Assembly: GCA_028023455.1 (NCBI GenBank)
Contig: JAQFVV010006311.1
Coordinates: forward strand, 3,877,490-3,941,489
Origin: Epiperipatus broadwayi
Lineage: Eukaryota > Onychophora > Udeonychophora > Euonychophora > Peripatidae
Direction of reading: 5' to 3'
DNA: 64,000 nucleotides
Shown here: in pieces, positions 39,650 to 53,100 of the stretch
How positions within the stretch are numbered: position 1 is the first letter of the stretch
Layout of the letters: each line of letters starts with the position of its first letter
Notes under the pieces: model-generated
Databases searched by the model: none
The model's input: only the letters and a program-made list of their open reading frames with translations
Told to the model about the DNA's origin: nothing
Made by a program: the position numbers and the translations under genes

Positions 39650-41290
39650 AAAAGAAAACGATTCAAATTAAAACAGTTCCAGACAGTTCCAGCTTGATTG
39701 TTTTTGAGAGGTGTGATAGGTCGCACATATCACCCTTTCTCTCTATTTAAACAAAAAATGAAATGACTGTGATTTCGAAATGAAGCCAGCTAAGGTCACC
39801 TCCATAACATCAGACCGGTCTTCCAATGGGGACATCATGGGAATTGGCACCAAGAACCAGGACTCTTATTCTGTAAGCTATTGAACTGAACAATTTTAAA
39901 ATTTTAAAATAATTAAGAACTTTCATTCAAACTTTTAAGATTCAGCTAACCTAAATTTAAAAATGAACTCTTATCTGACTTTCAAATTGATAATTAATGT
40001 TTAAATTATATATTCATGAGTTTGCTAAAAAAAAAATCATTTCCATTTTTATTTTTATTAATATTGTGTAAATTGTTAAATGCTTTAAATTTAAGTTGGG
40101 CATAGACACTTGCATAGATTCGTTCATGTTTAATTGTGTTTTTGTTTTCATATATGATTAAAATATATAGACATTTGGTAAATAATGATATATTATGTTG
40201 GATATCTAAAATGTATTTATTCGGATGTCTTTTTAGTTATTGGTGTCAGTGTGGCATCTTATGATGATTGCCATTGGGTTTCTAGTGAATTCCCTCTGCA
40301 ATTACATCAATGACTTTATATTTTGATCATTTATGTTTATGTTGAAATGTTTTTGAGTGTGTAATCTATGTAACCGATCTATACTCAACATTAAACAACA
40401 AACTTTTATAAATCCATCTGTGTGAATTATATAAATGTTAAATTTAAATTGGGCATGAATGGCTATATAGATTTGTAAAGTTATATTAATTAATTAGGGG
40501 AGGGTAATCTTAGGTTATTTGTTTTGTAGTTAAATTGGGTCAATGGATTGGATATATTGTTGTAATTAGTAGATGTAGTATGAGGTTCGCTATGTGCAGA
40601 ATCACTGTATATGCTGCACAATCCCATATAGATGGGATTGTAAGTCAGCAAAAAGGATCGTAGTCCCTTCCTATGGAGTTTTTATTTTATTGTTCTTCTT
40701 GCCATACAGATGTAACATTCCTGTATTGGACAAGAGTCAATGTCTTCTCTAACTATACTGTTCAGATGTACATTCCTGACAGTATAGTACATAGTGCTGT
40801 TGTATTTTCATGCTATATTGAATACATCAATGTATCAGATAGATTGATGCCGGTTTGACTGCAAACTTTTTGGCCTAAGGTTAAATAAGGGATAAAACAT
40901 TTTCTTTTCAAATACAATCTATGTAGTTTTATTCATACTCAACAATCTTAAAATAAAAATAAATTTCATCTGTGTGGATGATTTAAAATCTTAAAATAAT
41001 AATTCAAATTAAAAGTTAATATTAGAATCTAAATAATAAATGCTATTCCTCAAATTCTAAAATGATTATATATGTGCGTAAATAAATGTTGTTTGTGTAT
41101 TAATTACTGGAAGTGGCTTATTTTATTCTTTGTTTAATATTAAAAATAGTCTTAGATAAGAATTTATAAATATAAATCTCTAAAACTCTGCTGAGCTAGT
41201 GACAGTGGGCTAATGATCGGAATCAACCAGTATAAAATAATTTTTTTTTTAATTACGTATCTGCCTACTATATAAATTTTCTAAGTTCAA
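39650..41290 (+). repeat. Dispersed ~1.6-kb non-coding repeat, copy 2
   Basis: Plus-orientation counterpart of 15300-17060. Corresponding landmarks are GACATCATGGGAATTGGCACC near 39830, TTATTTGTTTTGTAGTTAAA near 40520, CCTATGGAGTTTTTATTTTA near 40672, and TTGGCCTAAGGTTAAATAAG near 40870. An ORF at 40673-40858 has a partial counterpart in copy 1 but no recognisable domain. Confidence 0.7.
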
Positions 41291-41602
41291 ATGCCTAGTG
41301 GTGCCCTGTAGTGCAGATATGTTAAGTCTCCTTCTCCCTGATCGTTATAATATATATATATGTTGATATGAAGATTTTCACGGGTTGCATATATAAAAGA
41401 CATATTTTGAGGGTTCATCTGTGTTAAAAACTTTAAATATTGATATTCCAACGTTTCATCTTGATCACACAAGTCATCCACCGGGTGATAAAAGGTAGAA
41501 AGATGGTGTAGAGGCACTATAATCACAGATTTGAAAAAAAATGTTAAAGTTCCACCAATACCAAAAATGTTAAATTAAGAATGTTTTTTTAAAAAAATCT
41601 TT

Positions 41603-42504
41603 TCAAATAGGAGGAAGTTTGCATGTATTATCTTGCTTATTGATACAATCTGGCCTTCTAAGTATCTCAATGGCTTCTCTAATTTTGCACTGGTAGAGAT
41701 TATCACATCTGGGTATGATCCTGGTACTAGAAAAATCAATTTTATGACCTGAATCTACAGTATGGAGTGAGAATAATGATGATGATGAGCATTGTTTAAC
41801 TGCATTAGCATACTCATCTCTTCTAACACTGATGTGACGATTACTCATACCTATGTAAGAAGCTTTACAATTTTCACATGAGATTTGATAAACACCATGA
41901 GATTCAAGAGAGATTGAATCCTTAGGCTTGGTTATTATATTGCTGATCTTTTGATGAGTAGAAAATGATGTATCTATATTATAGCATTTTAATATACGTC
42001 CAATACTGTCTGTAGTTCCTTTTACATATGGACACATGCTAATAGCTGATTTATCATCTTTTTGTTTGCTATTTTGTCCATTTTGGGTTTGAAATAAGGC
42101 TTTTTTTTTATAAATTTATAATTATAACTATTTGCTAATAAAACACTATTAATATGATTTATTTCTTCTTTCAGATGTGATTTATCTGAAAGGCTAATTG
42201 CTCTATTTAAAAGAGTTTTGGCTTTAGAAACGATCTGAATTGGGTGATGATGAGAATGGAAATGTAAATATCTGTCCATGTATGTATTCTTTCTGTAAAT
42301 CAAAAAAGATAAAACTATTTGGTATTGTGGTGACTAGAACATCAAGAAAAGGGAGTTTTCCACCAGACTCTGTCTCCATTGTAAATTTAATATGAGGATG
42401 CATATTATTTAAATGTAAGAAAAATCATCTAATTTATTTTTTCCATGTTGCCATATGACAAAAGTGTCATCTATGTATCTGAGCCAAATGAGAGGTTTTA
42501 AAGG
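41603..42504 (-). pseudogene. PLE ORF remnant: RT C-motif to GIY-YIG endonuclease
   Basis: Starting at 42504 the frame reads PLKPLIWLRYIDDTFVIWQHG (palm YIDD motif), then frameshifts. The thumb/connector is at 42303-42022. The endonuclease is at 42037-41603, with HGVYQISCENC and SYIGMSNRHISVRRDE. As in the other copy, the CxxC beside GVY and the downstream REAIEILRRP are present. At least two frameshifts make it inactive. It belongs to a different PLE subfamily from the palindrome (YIDD versus YVDD; about half of residues differ). Confidence 0.85.
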
Positions 42505-42534
42505 TGATGACTTATGTGATCAAGTCAAAACGTC
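42504..42534 (+). ncRNA. Hammerhead-like core at the inverted PLE end
   Basis: GTGATGA, a CTTATGTGATCAAG hairpin, TC, AAAAC and GTC follow the hammerhead order (CUGANGA - stem II - GAAA - GUC), with substitutions at the first C and in GAAA. The opposite end has TGGATGA...GAAAC (41480-41453, minus). Confidence 0.45.
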
Positions 42535-42623
42535 CGTATATCAATATTTAAATTTTTTAACACGGATGAACACGCAAAATACGTCTTTTATATATGCAAC
42601 CCGTGAAAATCTTCGTATCAACA

Positions 42624-43600
42624 CAAATATATAATGAAATTAATACTTCTAAAATTTCTTGAAAACTTTTAAAATATAATGGTGTCATAATATTTTCAAA
42701 ATTATTAAAATTTTATAAAAATTTAAGAACCGAAAAACTATCATACCTGAGATGTCATAAAAATGCTTGTAATTATCAAAAAAAATAGTTTTACGATTTA
42801 AATTGAACGGCTTTTGTCTTATCTATAAATCTTTTTTGCCTTCATTTCATTTCTGAAATGTAGCTGTTAAATTTTTTAACATTTTCTTATACACTTGGAT
42901 AATACTAAAATGTTATTTGAAATATTAATTAGAACGATTAATGCATAAATAAAGTTTTGAAACAATAGGCTGTTATCTTATTTTTTAAAATTATATATAT
43001 AGTTAAAAATTAATTAAGTCGCTTATAAATATCCTATAGCATTCCTAATACAACAGTAAAGAGTATTATTTATCTGCAGCGTTGCAAGGGTTTTATTGCT
43101 AATCACTACAAATGAATTTAGATGTGTTAGTAAATGTACAATCTTTTATCTATATATATATGTATGTTATTAATCTGAAATTTGAATCTAAAACAGCTAA
43201 CGTAGAAGTAGGTTTTTGATTTTATAGGTCTTTCTCACTATAATTTTGCAATAGTTGACATTAATAAAATATTAATAATTTATAAAATTACACTCCATAT
43301 ATATAGAAATAATTCCAATGCATAATACTACCTGAAATAAATATTAAATATCAAATCACCTCAAACATTAAGAAATTTTCAGCTACGTACTCTGTGAATA
43401 AATATATTAAAAGTCCGTATCTCAAACAGCAGTTCAAAAAAGGACCTTTTTGCATTGTATCTTTTTTAACTGGTTTGTTTGAAATGCAGATTTTAATATA
43501 TTATGTATTCATAGAGGGCATAGCTGAAAATTTCTTAACTTTTGAGGTTATATTTATATATATGAAGTGATTGTCCAAAAGGAAAAAAAATGATACAATT
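42624..43600. other. Intronic stretch with a possible interrupted hairpin
   Basis: Two segments around 43340-43420 and 43470-43550 are partly inverted copies (AAATTTTCAGCTA.GT and its complement TAGCTGAAAATTTCTTAA), suggesting a small foldback repeat. Confidence 0.45.
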
Positions 43601-43620
43601 TAATTTTAAAAAATACACAC

Positions 43621-43800
43621 CTTTTCATAAACGTATATAAATTCAGCTTTTAAATCACAATGCAAAATATCTTTAATGTGAAGATATTGCATTCCCTCTG
43701 CAACCTGGACCATCATATCAATAACTAATGTTACAGGTAATGTGTCTAAGTGGTTTAAAATATAATGGACAGAGTTACCTTGCCATAACCATTCAGATAT
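43621..43800 (-). CDS. Pseudokinase exon: hinge, alphaE and catalytic loop
   Basis: A 180-nt (60-codon), phase 0-0 exon with a long T-tract acceptor and GTGTGT donor. It begins with ISEWLWQGN, the hinge segment, and then alphaD. It continues with VQVAEGMQYLHIKDILHCDL, the canonical alphaE helix and catalytic loop (subdomain VIb). His47, Cys48 and Asp49 replace HRD; the Asp is retained, but the metal-binding Asn expected five residues later is Phe54 (LKAEF). An 821-bp (GATA)n array begins 65 bp beyond the acceptor side. The kinase-fold assignment is very strong; catalytic activity is unlikely. Confidence 0.92.
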
Positions 43801-43863
43801 CTAAAAAAAAAAATAGAAATTAAATTATAAAATGTAAAATGTTATTCACAGACACACACGCAT

Positions 43864-44685
<822 letters not shown>

Positions 44686-44689
44686 CAGT

Positions 44690-47666
44690 TTAATCCATAT
44701 ACATATATTGCAATTGTTATTTGGTAGGTCTAAATAACAATAAAGGTAACTTCAAAAAATTTATTGGCTTGTTATTATTACTATTATCATTATTATTCTA
44801 GTGGTATTAACATTATAGATTTAGTTATGTATAAAGCAAAATTTTATGTCTGCTCATATATTTTTCATATTGTTTCAAAAATACTTGTAGCGATTTTAAA
44901 AATCCAGTTTTACATTTAAATATAAGCACACACAAATGCAAAAGGTTAGCTTTTATAAGAACAATACATTGAAAAAAAAAATACAAAAGTGTACATATAT
45001 GTATTAATTAAAATAGGATCACTAAAGCAATACTTATATTATTGTATGCATAATATTAAAAACTATCCTCAATAATGACATAAACTTTTAGTGTAATATT
45101 TTAATATGTATATGCATATAAGGATGTTTATGTTTCTTTGACATATTTAAATTTAAAGGAGTATTATGTAAAATATTTAGGTAAAATTATAGTTGGTATT
45201 AAAATGCAATTTACATTGAGAATAATTATAAATGAACAAAACAAAATGATTTATTTTAATATCTGTCGTGTAGATATTTGTTTTAATATTATAATGTGTA
45301 TATTAACTTTATTAAAGGACATAGTATTTTATTTAGAATAGATTTTAAAATATTACTTGTAATATGAAAATGGTTTCTTTTTAATGGGTACTAAAATTTC
45401 TTCAAAACATCATCTGACAGAATATCAGACCTTAGCAGTGCCATAACAACAGGATCAAGATTAGGCATATATTGCTAAAAATGTGAGAAAATTTGAGCAA
45501 AATTGATTATCAAACTGGTCTGTGACTATAACCTATAAATGAATCTTTCTCTTTCATTGCTCACTACCTACAGAAAAACTGCCTACATAAAGTCTATGAT
45601 GATAAAGAAGGATTGAACTTGACAACCATTTGTTCTGTGTGGCCAATTGCATGCCTTTTTAAACTTTTCAAATGAATAGTCAAAACATATAAAGATATTT
45701 ATTATCTTAAAATGCACAAAAGAAATGAAATTTAAAAATTTTATTGAAAGAGAAAACTTTAAATTACTTTGAATGCTATCCATTTTTAGCACTTTGTGGA
45801 AAAATGTAGTTATAAACACGTGATCAAAGATATGCGAAAAAGAACTCAAGTGATTTGTGTCAAAGTTGTGAGGATAGCTCATTTGATACCTATTAAATAA
45901 ACTAGTAATTTGCTATATATATATATACTGAACAATGATAAAGTTATGTACAGGAGATTGTGGTCTGGGCCAACTTATGAATGATAGTTTAGCATTAAAT
46001 GTACATATTGAAAAACTATAGATCTTTGTCACATGACTTTGGTCATTCGTTTATGATTACATCCCTCCACAAAGTGTTGAAAGTGGATAGAAACCAATCC
46101 CTATGTTGCATGTCAATGATGTACTAAAAATTATACTACAGAAATATTATTGTTTCATTTTATTTAGTAGTGATTATTATAATGCTTAAATTTCTTTATC
46201 TTTTGCTTAGCAACTTTCTTCAATAACTTTTGTTTTACAATACGTGTGGAGATACATCTCTACAATTACAAATGAAAGAAAAATCAAGATCAAGTTTCTC
46301 TATGTAACACTGCTAGAAATTATTTATTTTAAATGCTGGGAACTTAAATTATTATTTTTATTTTTAAATTTCTTTTTTAATAAATTGGTTTTATATTTAT
46401 TAAGTTACCTAGTCTTTGTCTTCCATTATTTTATTATTTACCATCTATCTAATAAATAATTATGGTCACATGGTTTTTTTTATTTAGTATGCTTTTAACT
46501 AAAAGGTACACTGTTTTATTAGTAATATTATTTATATTTGTTTCTAATACACGCACACAATCTAAACATGTTACTGCTTAGTTACTTAAGATATGGATTA
46601 AATATAATAAAATACCCTTTGTTATTTAGTCATATCAACAATAAAGATTTATTGTTCAAGATTAAAATATTAAATCTTATTTATTATAAATAAGTATTTA
46701 AATCCTGATAATAATAACAAATAAGGCAATTTTAAATCAAATTAAGAAGTTTCAGTAGCTTCACTAGAACCATTTTACAGTGACATTTACAAAATAGAAT
46801 TAATTTTTATTCATTTTAATATCTATAAAAATAAAAAAATAATAGTAGAATATTACTCCATTAATAAATGTGATATGTAAGGAGAAAAATTTCTGAAAGG
46901 CTAACTACATAAATACATCCATAGTGACTATGATCAAAATCTACACATTTTGGTACTATATTGTATTATACATATACACTAGCATTGTTTAGAGGTCTAT
47001 TTCTTTCAGTATTACATATTTACAAGTGCTGCAATATTTTATTATTATATACTTGATATTTGGTGTGTTATTTACAGAAGCATCTCAAATTATTTAAAGT
47101 TTGCTTTTTTGTTATCATTATCTAATCTCTAGTATAAGATTTTAGAAGCAAAATAAGTATAGATTAATTTTTTAACTGATCTTGGTAGACTTTGATACTG
47201 AAAACATTTGCATTTGTATAGCCAGTGGTTTGGAAATTTATAACTCCAGGGCAATTTAATATTTTATTTTATATAATAATAGGATAAATAAATATTATTA
47301 TATATAGAAAGACACATACAGATTTTAACAGATATTTGTCATTACACATTGGAATATTTCCGTCAACTTGTTTGGTTATTAAATATTTTTTTCAGAAAAA
47401 TCAAAATGATAGTGAACTAACAGTCAGAATTATTGGAAAACTATAAATAAAATTTGAATTTTTATAAAGACGTTTATCCATTAAACTCACTTATAATTAT
47501 AAGTAAAATATCTTCATCAAAATCTTTCAAATGTATAACAATAGCATATAATTATATAAATAAACCATATATAATAAAGAATAGACTGTTAATCAAATAA
47601 AAAAATAAATAAATAGAAATATAGATAGATAAATAAATAAATATATTCACACTAATAAATACAAAC
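44690..47666. other. Intronic AT-rich stretch with copies of a small repeat
   Basis: Two copies of a motif TATCCA(C/T)TTT...CACTTTGTGGA lie at 45776-45800 (+) and 46065-46088 (-). Surrounding sequence at 45.4-46.1 kb is less AT-biased and is probably an old interspersed repeat. Confidence 0.4.
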
Positions 47667-47798
47667 CAATTTTAAAATATTTCCACACGTTTCCAAACCA
47701 ATAATTTTTAAAATACTTCTGTGTTTCAAACTTCTTAATTCTCTAACTTCTGTGTTTGTCATGTGTCTAGATAATATCTCCACAAATACATTTGTTGT
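47667..47798 (-). CDS. Pseudokinase exon: beta3, alphaC and beta4
   Basis: A 132-nt (44-codon), phase 0-0 exon. The acceptor is TATCATTTTAG; the donor GTTTGT is weak. Residues 4-9 (VFVEIL) occupy the position of the VAIK-type beta3 strand, with Glu where the ATP-binding Lys belongs. They are followed by EVRELRSLKHRSILKIIG, a textbook alphaC/beta4 segment resembling EV..LR.L.HPNILK.IG of kinases. The last residues (GNILKL) run directly into ISEWLWQGN at the hinge encoded by the next exon, which supports both splice choices. The Lys-to-Glu change is the first of several active-site losses. Confidence 0.8.
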
Positions 47799-48713
47799 CT
47801 AAAATGATATATATATATAATTACAATTCCACATATAATACTATGTAAAATCACAGATTATGTGTGATTAATTATAACCAAAATAGAACATCCGATAATG
47901 GGAACCAAATTTCCATTGAAATAATTAAAATAAGTTTAGGCATCCAAGCACAATTTATGCATACACAATATAATAAAAAACGTAAGTTATAGTTTCTAAA
48001 AAAATATTGAAATTGTTTCAATAATAATAAAGTTATATTCAATATCCTTATAGGTTTTAAATGCAATTTATTATTTTTTATTGCTTTTTACATGGAAAAA
48101 TTGCATTAAAATTGTAATATTCAACATGGTTATCATCAAAATCCAGACACTTTTGATTATGGTGGATTGATCAAAGTGATCATTCATATTGTTTCAATTT
48201 ATTTCTAAAGTACCACCAATGTAATCAATTTTCTATGGTGCAAAGCAAAAAGTCATTTTAAAAAATCTTTTTTTTAAATATAAATAACGTTCTAAATTAA
48301 GTGAAATATTAAAAACAAAATAAATCTAAAAATTTCACATTTTCTTGGAAATTAATTATTATTAGCATAAAAAGTTTTATTAAAAAAAAATTGAAAAAAA
48401 AAACAACAACAATTACTCAACAAATAACAATATTGAAAATAAAAGAACAACAATAATAAACTTTTTTAAAAAATAAATAAATATATAGATATACGAACAC
48501 AATAAATATAATAAAAACAATACAAATAAATAAAACATACTACATTTACTAATAAAACATAATATGGTGTATATATTAAATAATAAATATTTAAATAATA
48601 AAAAAACAAGGCGATTTAAATATAATTTATGAAATAAAATGTGCAACGTTTGAACAAAAATATATGCCTGGGAGAAACAAATTATTCTATTAAACAACAT
48701 TAAAGCAATATAA

Positions 48714-49315
48714 AAATGATATATCTGCAGAAAGAAATTTGCTGTTAATTGAAAGGAGACTCTTTGATTCCTTTTCGAGGCGTTAAAGGAAACAAACAAA
48801 GCAAATTCATAATGTCCATCACATATGTGGTTATTCACATAGTATATAAACAGAGATGGGATGCTCATCAACATGCATTAGATAGCATGATGAATTTATT
48901 GGCATTTTAGCTCTGAGTGAAATCAAGAAATACCATGGTCTTTCTTCTCTGTTGTCTGATAACACTTAACTAAAGTCATTTGAGTTTCTTGAAGGCAGAA
49001 TAAATGTCTGTGAAAGATAACTTTTCTAATAGATATTTATAATCATGACAGATGAAAATAAATCGTTTCCTTTATTCCCAGAAAGCTGAAAAGTTATTAT
49101 CCAAAGCAGTAGTTGGTTGCCAAAGGCCTAAGGTGATAAGAAATTTCTGATTGTAGATCGGCTGTCATTTGATAAAGAAATATTATTTAGGTAATTATAG
49201 CTGCAAATCACTTTCATGTCAAAAAAAATTGCAAGAATTAGAAGAACTGTCTCTTATTAAATTGGACATTATTGGACTGTGTAAAGTTAGAAGAAAGATA
49301 AACAGTATTTAAATA
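48714..49315 (+). pseudogene. Degenerate RTE LINE 5' fragment
   Basis: It aligns with 55900-56480: CTGCAGAAAG..TTTGCT, TGAAAGGAGAC.CTTTGATTCC, ACCATGGTCT, ATGACAGA.GAAAATAAA and ATTGGACATTATTGGACT. It covers the 5' UTR and the first part of the endonuclease and ends abruptly. It lies between two pseudokinase exons, in the orientation opposite to the gene. Confidence 0.85.
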
Positions 49316-49407
49316 GCATAAAAACTAATTAAATAAATTGTATATTTATACGTTTTGTTATTATTACAATTGAGGAATAATTTTTATTTTATTAAAAATG
49401 TACTTAC

Positions 49408-49497
49408 AGTGATCAAATCACCAATGGTATTTTGTCGGAGTTCATTTTGTGGCTGATCCCAAACATGACGATCTGATATGTCCAACATTTGTAATGT
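49408..49497 (-). CDS. Pseudokinase exon: juxtamembrane segment and start of N-lobe
   Basis: This is a 90-nt, phase 0-0 exon with a T-rich acceptor (TTTTTTTTAG) and a perfect GTAAGTA donor. It encodes 30 residues containing VWDQPQNEL and then NTIG. That spacing matches the W-[DE]-x-P-x-x-x-L-x-x-x-x-x-[IL]-G entry to tyrosine-kinase domains. In an active kinase a G-x-G-x-x-G loop and about 20 residues should follow before the beta3 lysine. Here only 11 residues separate the Gly from the beta3 position in the next exon, so the nucleotide-binding loop is either deleted or lies in an unseen phase-0 exon between 47.8 and 49.4 kb. Confidence 0.65.
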
Positions 49498-49782
49498 CTA
49501 AAAAAAAGAAGAAAATTTAACTGTGGCTGTAGCAAGTTTTATTATTTTAATCAACTTGTAAGCAACATTCTCAGATTTACATCAATACTAATTTATTATA
49601 TAGAAGAGGTTTCTGATATCTAACTATCACATTATTATGTGGTATATAAATCAGAAATTTGTTTCCCATATAAAAATACGGTGCTTGGATAAAACGTAAT
49701 TCATTTTTTAACTAACAAATAAATAAACATTGATACATTGTTTACAAGTTGATTAAAATGACTTTATAAATGTTTGATTTAT

Positions 49783-49783
49783 G

Positions 49784-49881
<98 letters not shown>
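49783..49881. repeat. (AAT)n-(ATT)n hairpin-forming microsatellite
   Basis: About seven AAT units switch directly to about 25 ATT units, giving a perfect inverted repeat at the switch point. Confidence 0.95.
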
Positions 49882-52066
49882 CGTTTACTATTACTATTGT
49901 AGGCACATGTTTACTTAGTTGCTTCGGACTGGATTATATATATTTATAGTCAGCTGGCTGCAAAAAATTACCAAAAAAGAATTGTGCAAGAAGTAAATAA
50001 AAAAATATTAAAAAGGATTATAGAGAGAAATCTATATTATTTGGTCATAAACATTAAATAAATGATGACTAGTAATCAAAAGCCTTAATTTTTAGTATTA
50101 TACAAAGCACACAAAAAGAAAAACCTCTTTATTCTAAGAATAATGTGAAACTAATTTGCATTTATGGAGTTTGCTTTTAAGAACAAAATAAAACCGGTGA
50201 GATTTGGTATAAAAAAAAGTCATGTATCCTTATTGAATTCGGAATCCTCAGTTTTTGATGACAATAATGCTGAGTTAAAATTGTATTTGTTCTTTCATTT
50301 GCTGTTATTGATCAAAAATTCTTGTTTGAAAACGTTAAAGTTTACATATATTGTAACTTCCATGACAGAGTTTACACACATGGCTTTTGTAATATGCATT
50401 TTTTATTATAAAAATCATGCCTATAAAATAGATTATTAATCAGTTAAAAAATTATTATTATTATTATTATTATATGACAATGTTATTTTTTTTATTGAAT
50501 TTATAAGTGAAAATAAAATTGACTATTTTAAAATACCAAGTTGCTATGGAAACCAGATGCAAAACAATGAAAAAAATCTCTTACACCATCTGCTTTTAAA
50601 TAAAAAATGAAAAAAGTCTTCACTTCTAGAATGGAATCCAAGGAAATTTTAATTTTTATCCATGCAATTACAGGGATAAAACTTCAGAGTGCTCCCTCAG
50701 AACTTTTCATTGATGTATCTTATTATGGTGTTGTAAAAAATGCCTTACTAATCAACAATGCTTCTTCCAATCTAGTAACTGATTGTTGATGTTAAAATAT
50801 ATGACCCTTAATTACACAAGGAATCCTGTCATTCATCTAACTATTTGTTAAAAGAAAATATCTACAATATATAGATTAAACCATTAAACATCACAAGATT
50901 ATCATTCCCTATGCTTTCATTGCTTACTCTAGCTTGCATGGGTGACATTACTTTGTGAGGATTTTTGCCTCTGTTAATAAATGGATTAGTACATTTTGGA
51001 GATTTGATTCCTCAGTCTCTTTAAAGGAAATAACCTACTGATAATTAAACTGGAAATATGAAATGATGATCTATATGAGCATATATTTTGATATAAAATT
51101 CTTCAAATGTGAAAGAATATTAAACTCAACTGAATAAAACTCATATAAAACTCTTATGAATTATTATAAATAAAACATTTTTTGCCATGCATGTTCTCTA
51201 TAATAGTAATTGATGTAAATATGTACATAGAAATTATTATATTATTTTATATTTGTTAATTAAAATTAATGTTATTATTAATTATTTTGTTGCTCATTTA
51301 TTTTTCATCCCAATTCCAAATAGTCTATTTTACTCAGTCTTAAAATTATATCTTAAATGTGGAAAGGAGAATGACCAGGAAATTTGTCTGGATTTCTGTA
51401 AAAGCTATCTTTCATGTAGGAATAAAAATATAAAAATTGTATAGTCACTCCTGCATGTACATGATGACCATTTGTATTTATATTTTCATAGACTGAACTA
51501 ATCTGTGAATATTTTCATTTTATTATATGTTTTCCAATTATCACTATTTATATCATAGTAATCACTACAATATATATTTACAAGTAGTCTAATGGTGCAA
51601 GACTAATGTATCCATCTGACATGTCTACTATCGAATCTGATCTAAATATTTTTTTCTAAAAAGCTTAAGATTTTTATAGTCAGTGCCATACATCAAAACA
51701 CATTTATCATTCAATAAGTAAATGAATATTTATTTATTCTTAGCTAGAAAATAAAAGTAAGATGAAAAATTGTGAAAACACATTCCACCATCAATTAGAA
51801 AATCTTTTTGATTATTTCCTTCTATTCTTCTATGATGAATTGTTGGAGATGCTTTTATCCTATATTTGACAATTAAGAAAATATTGATTGTCTTCATGTA
51901 TATATAGGTAGATTTTAGAATTTCATTTTTAATGTGTTATATGATGATGATGATGATGATGATAATAATAATAATAAAACAACATTTACTTTTATTTAAC
52001 CTTTTTTGAGCATTAGTAGTTTTCTAATTAAAACAAATTTAAACAATAACTACAGTAAAATTAATA

Positions 52067-52146
<80 letters not shown>
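52067..52146. repeat. (ATT)n microsatellite
   Basis: About 80 bp of pure ATT repeat. Confidence 0.97.
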
Positions 52147-52264
52147 GATGTAAGATTTTACATTAACTAAACAACTATTATAAAAGAAATTATTATTGTT
52201 GTTAACGGTAAATTAAACGTTTTTCATCAAATGTAGAATATATTAGTAATATGTATTTAATAGA

Positions 52265-53100
52265 AAGTAGTCTACACAATTTTATTAGAATTTGGAGACA
52301 AAAACAATAAAAATAAAAATAATTTTTCCCAACAAAATGTTAATATTTCTAATTTTCAGAAAAATTTCAATGTATTTCAATTAGAACTTGCAAATCGTAA
52401 TATTATATATTTTAAAGATGATTCAGATTCTACAGAAATCAATGATACTCCATTAAAATTTGCAGAAGAAAAAAATATAGCTAATATAAAAACAGCAGTA
52501 TTTTTTACTAAAACAAGTAAATATACCAAGATAAGAAAAATATTAACGTTTTAAAAATAATCCTATATATATATAAAGTTTAGTAGTATGGAAAAAATAT
52601 AATTGTGAATTGATAAGAAATGAAGAAGTAGATAAAGCATTGGCAAAGGTATTTATCAAATGCCTAAATGTTAAAAAAGTACCAGATAATTAGAAAAAAA
52701 ACAGCAGTAATGTTAATATTGAAGAAAATTAATAAATAAAATATTAAAAATTACAGATCTGTCACGTATTTTATCAATTCTATACTAAATTGATACAAAG
52801 ACAATAGCAAATTGTGTACAACGAATTGATTTTATCAAAAAGAAGAAATTGTATTTTAAAATGATTTTAGAATTGATCACATACAAATATTGAGAGAAGT
52901 TATAGAAAGGATAGATGAACATCAAATTATCATTATGCTTTAGATTTGTAGATTATAAAAAGGAATTTAATTCTATAAGCATTTCTAAATGATTAATGTT
53001 TCAATCATTAAAATAGAGACTAGGATATTGTCATATTTTGAAGAATTTTGATCAAAATGCAACAGTAGTGTTTAGTTTATACAGTGATATAAAAAAGATT
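52265..53100 (+). pseudogene. Degenerate RTE LINE fragment (RT region)
   Basis: It aligns with about 57150-58250 of the young RTE copy, with an internal deletion: TTAGAACTT.CAAATCG, GATTCAGATT, ATATTGAGAGAAGTTATAGAAAGGA, ATTTGTAGATTATAAAAAGG and GGATATTGTCATATTTT. The catalytic FVDYEKAFD segment reads with Lys and Asn substitutions and surrounding stops. With 48714-49315 it may derive from one old insertion. Confidence 0.85.

Larger units (their letters stand above)
41361..42623 (-). mobile_element. Second Penelope-like element with inverted terminal segments
   Basis: The interior codes on the minus strand, while both ends carry the same ~120-bp PLE terminal segment in opposite orientations (41361-41480 and 42505-42623; shared TTTTTAACAC.GATGAAC and TGCAACCCGTGAAAATCTTC). 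The structure is therefore a truncated PLE fused to an inverted copy of its own end, similar in logic to the palindrome at 11.5 kb. (TA)n-rich sequence flanks both sides. Confidence 0.85.
49498..52258. other. Intronic AT-rich stretch with ATT arrays
   Basis: Contains the (AAT)n(ATT)n palindromic array (49783-49881), a short (ATT)n at 50452-50473, (GAT)n(AAT)n at 51943-51975 and (ATT)n at 52067-52146. No exon supported. Confidence 0.5.

Noticed and set aside
51585-51645. tRNA-like segment (TAGTCTAATGGTGCAAGAC ... TATCGAATCTG)
   Set aside because: A-box and B-box resemblance only; no acceptor stem or anticodon arm can be formed.
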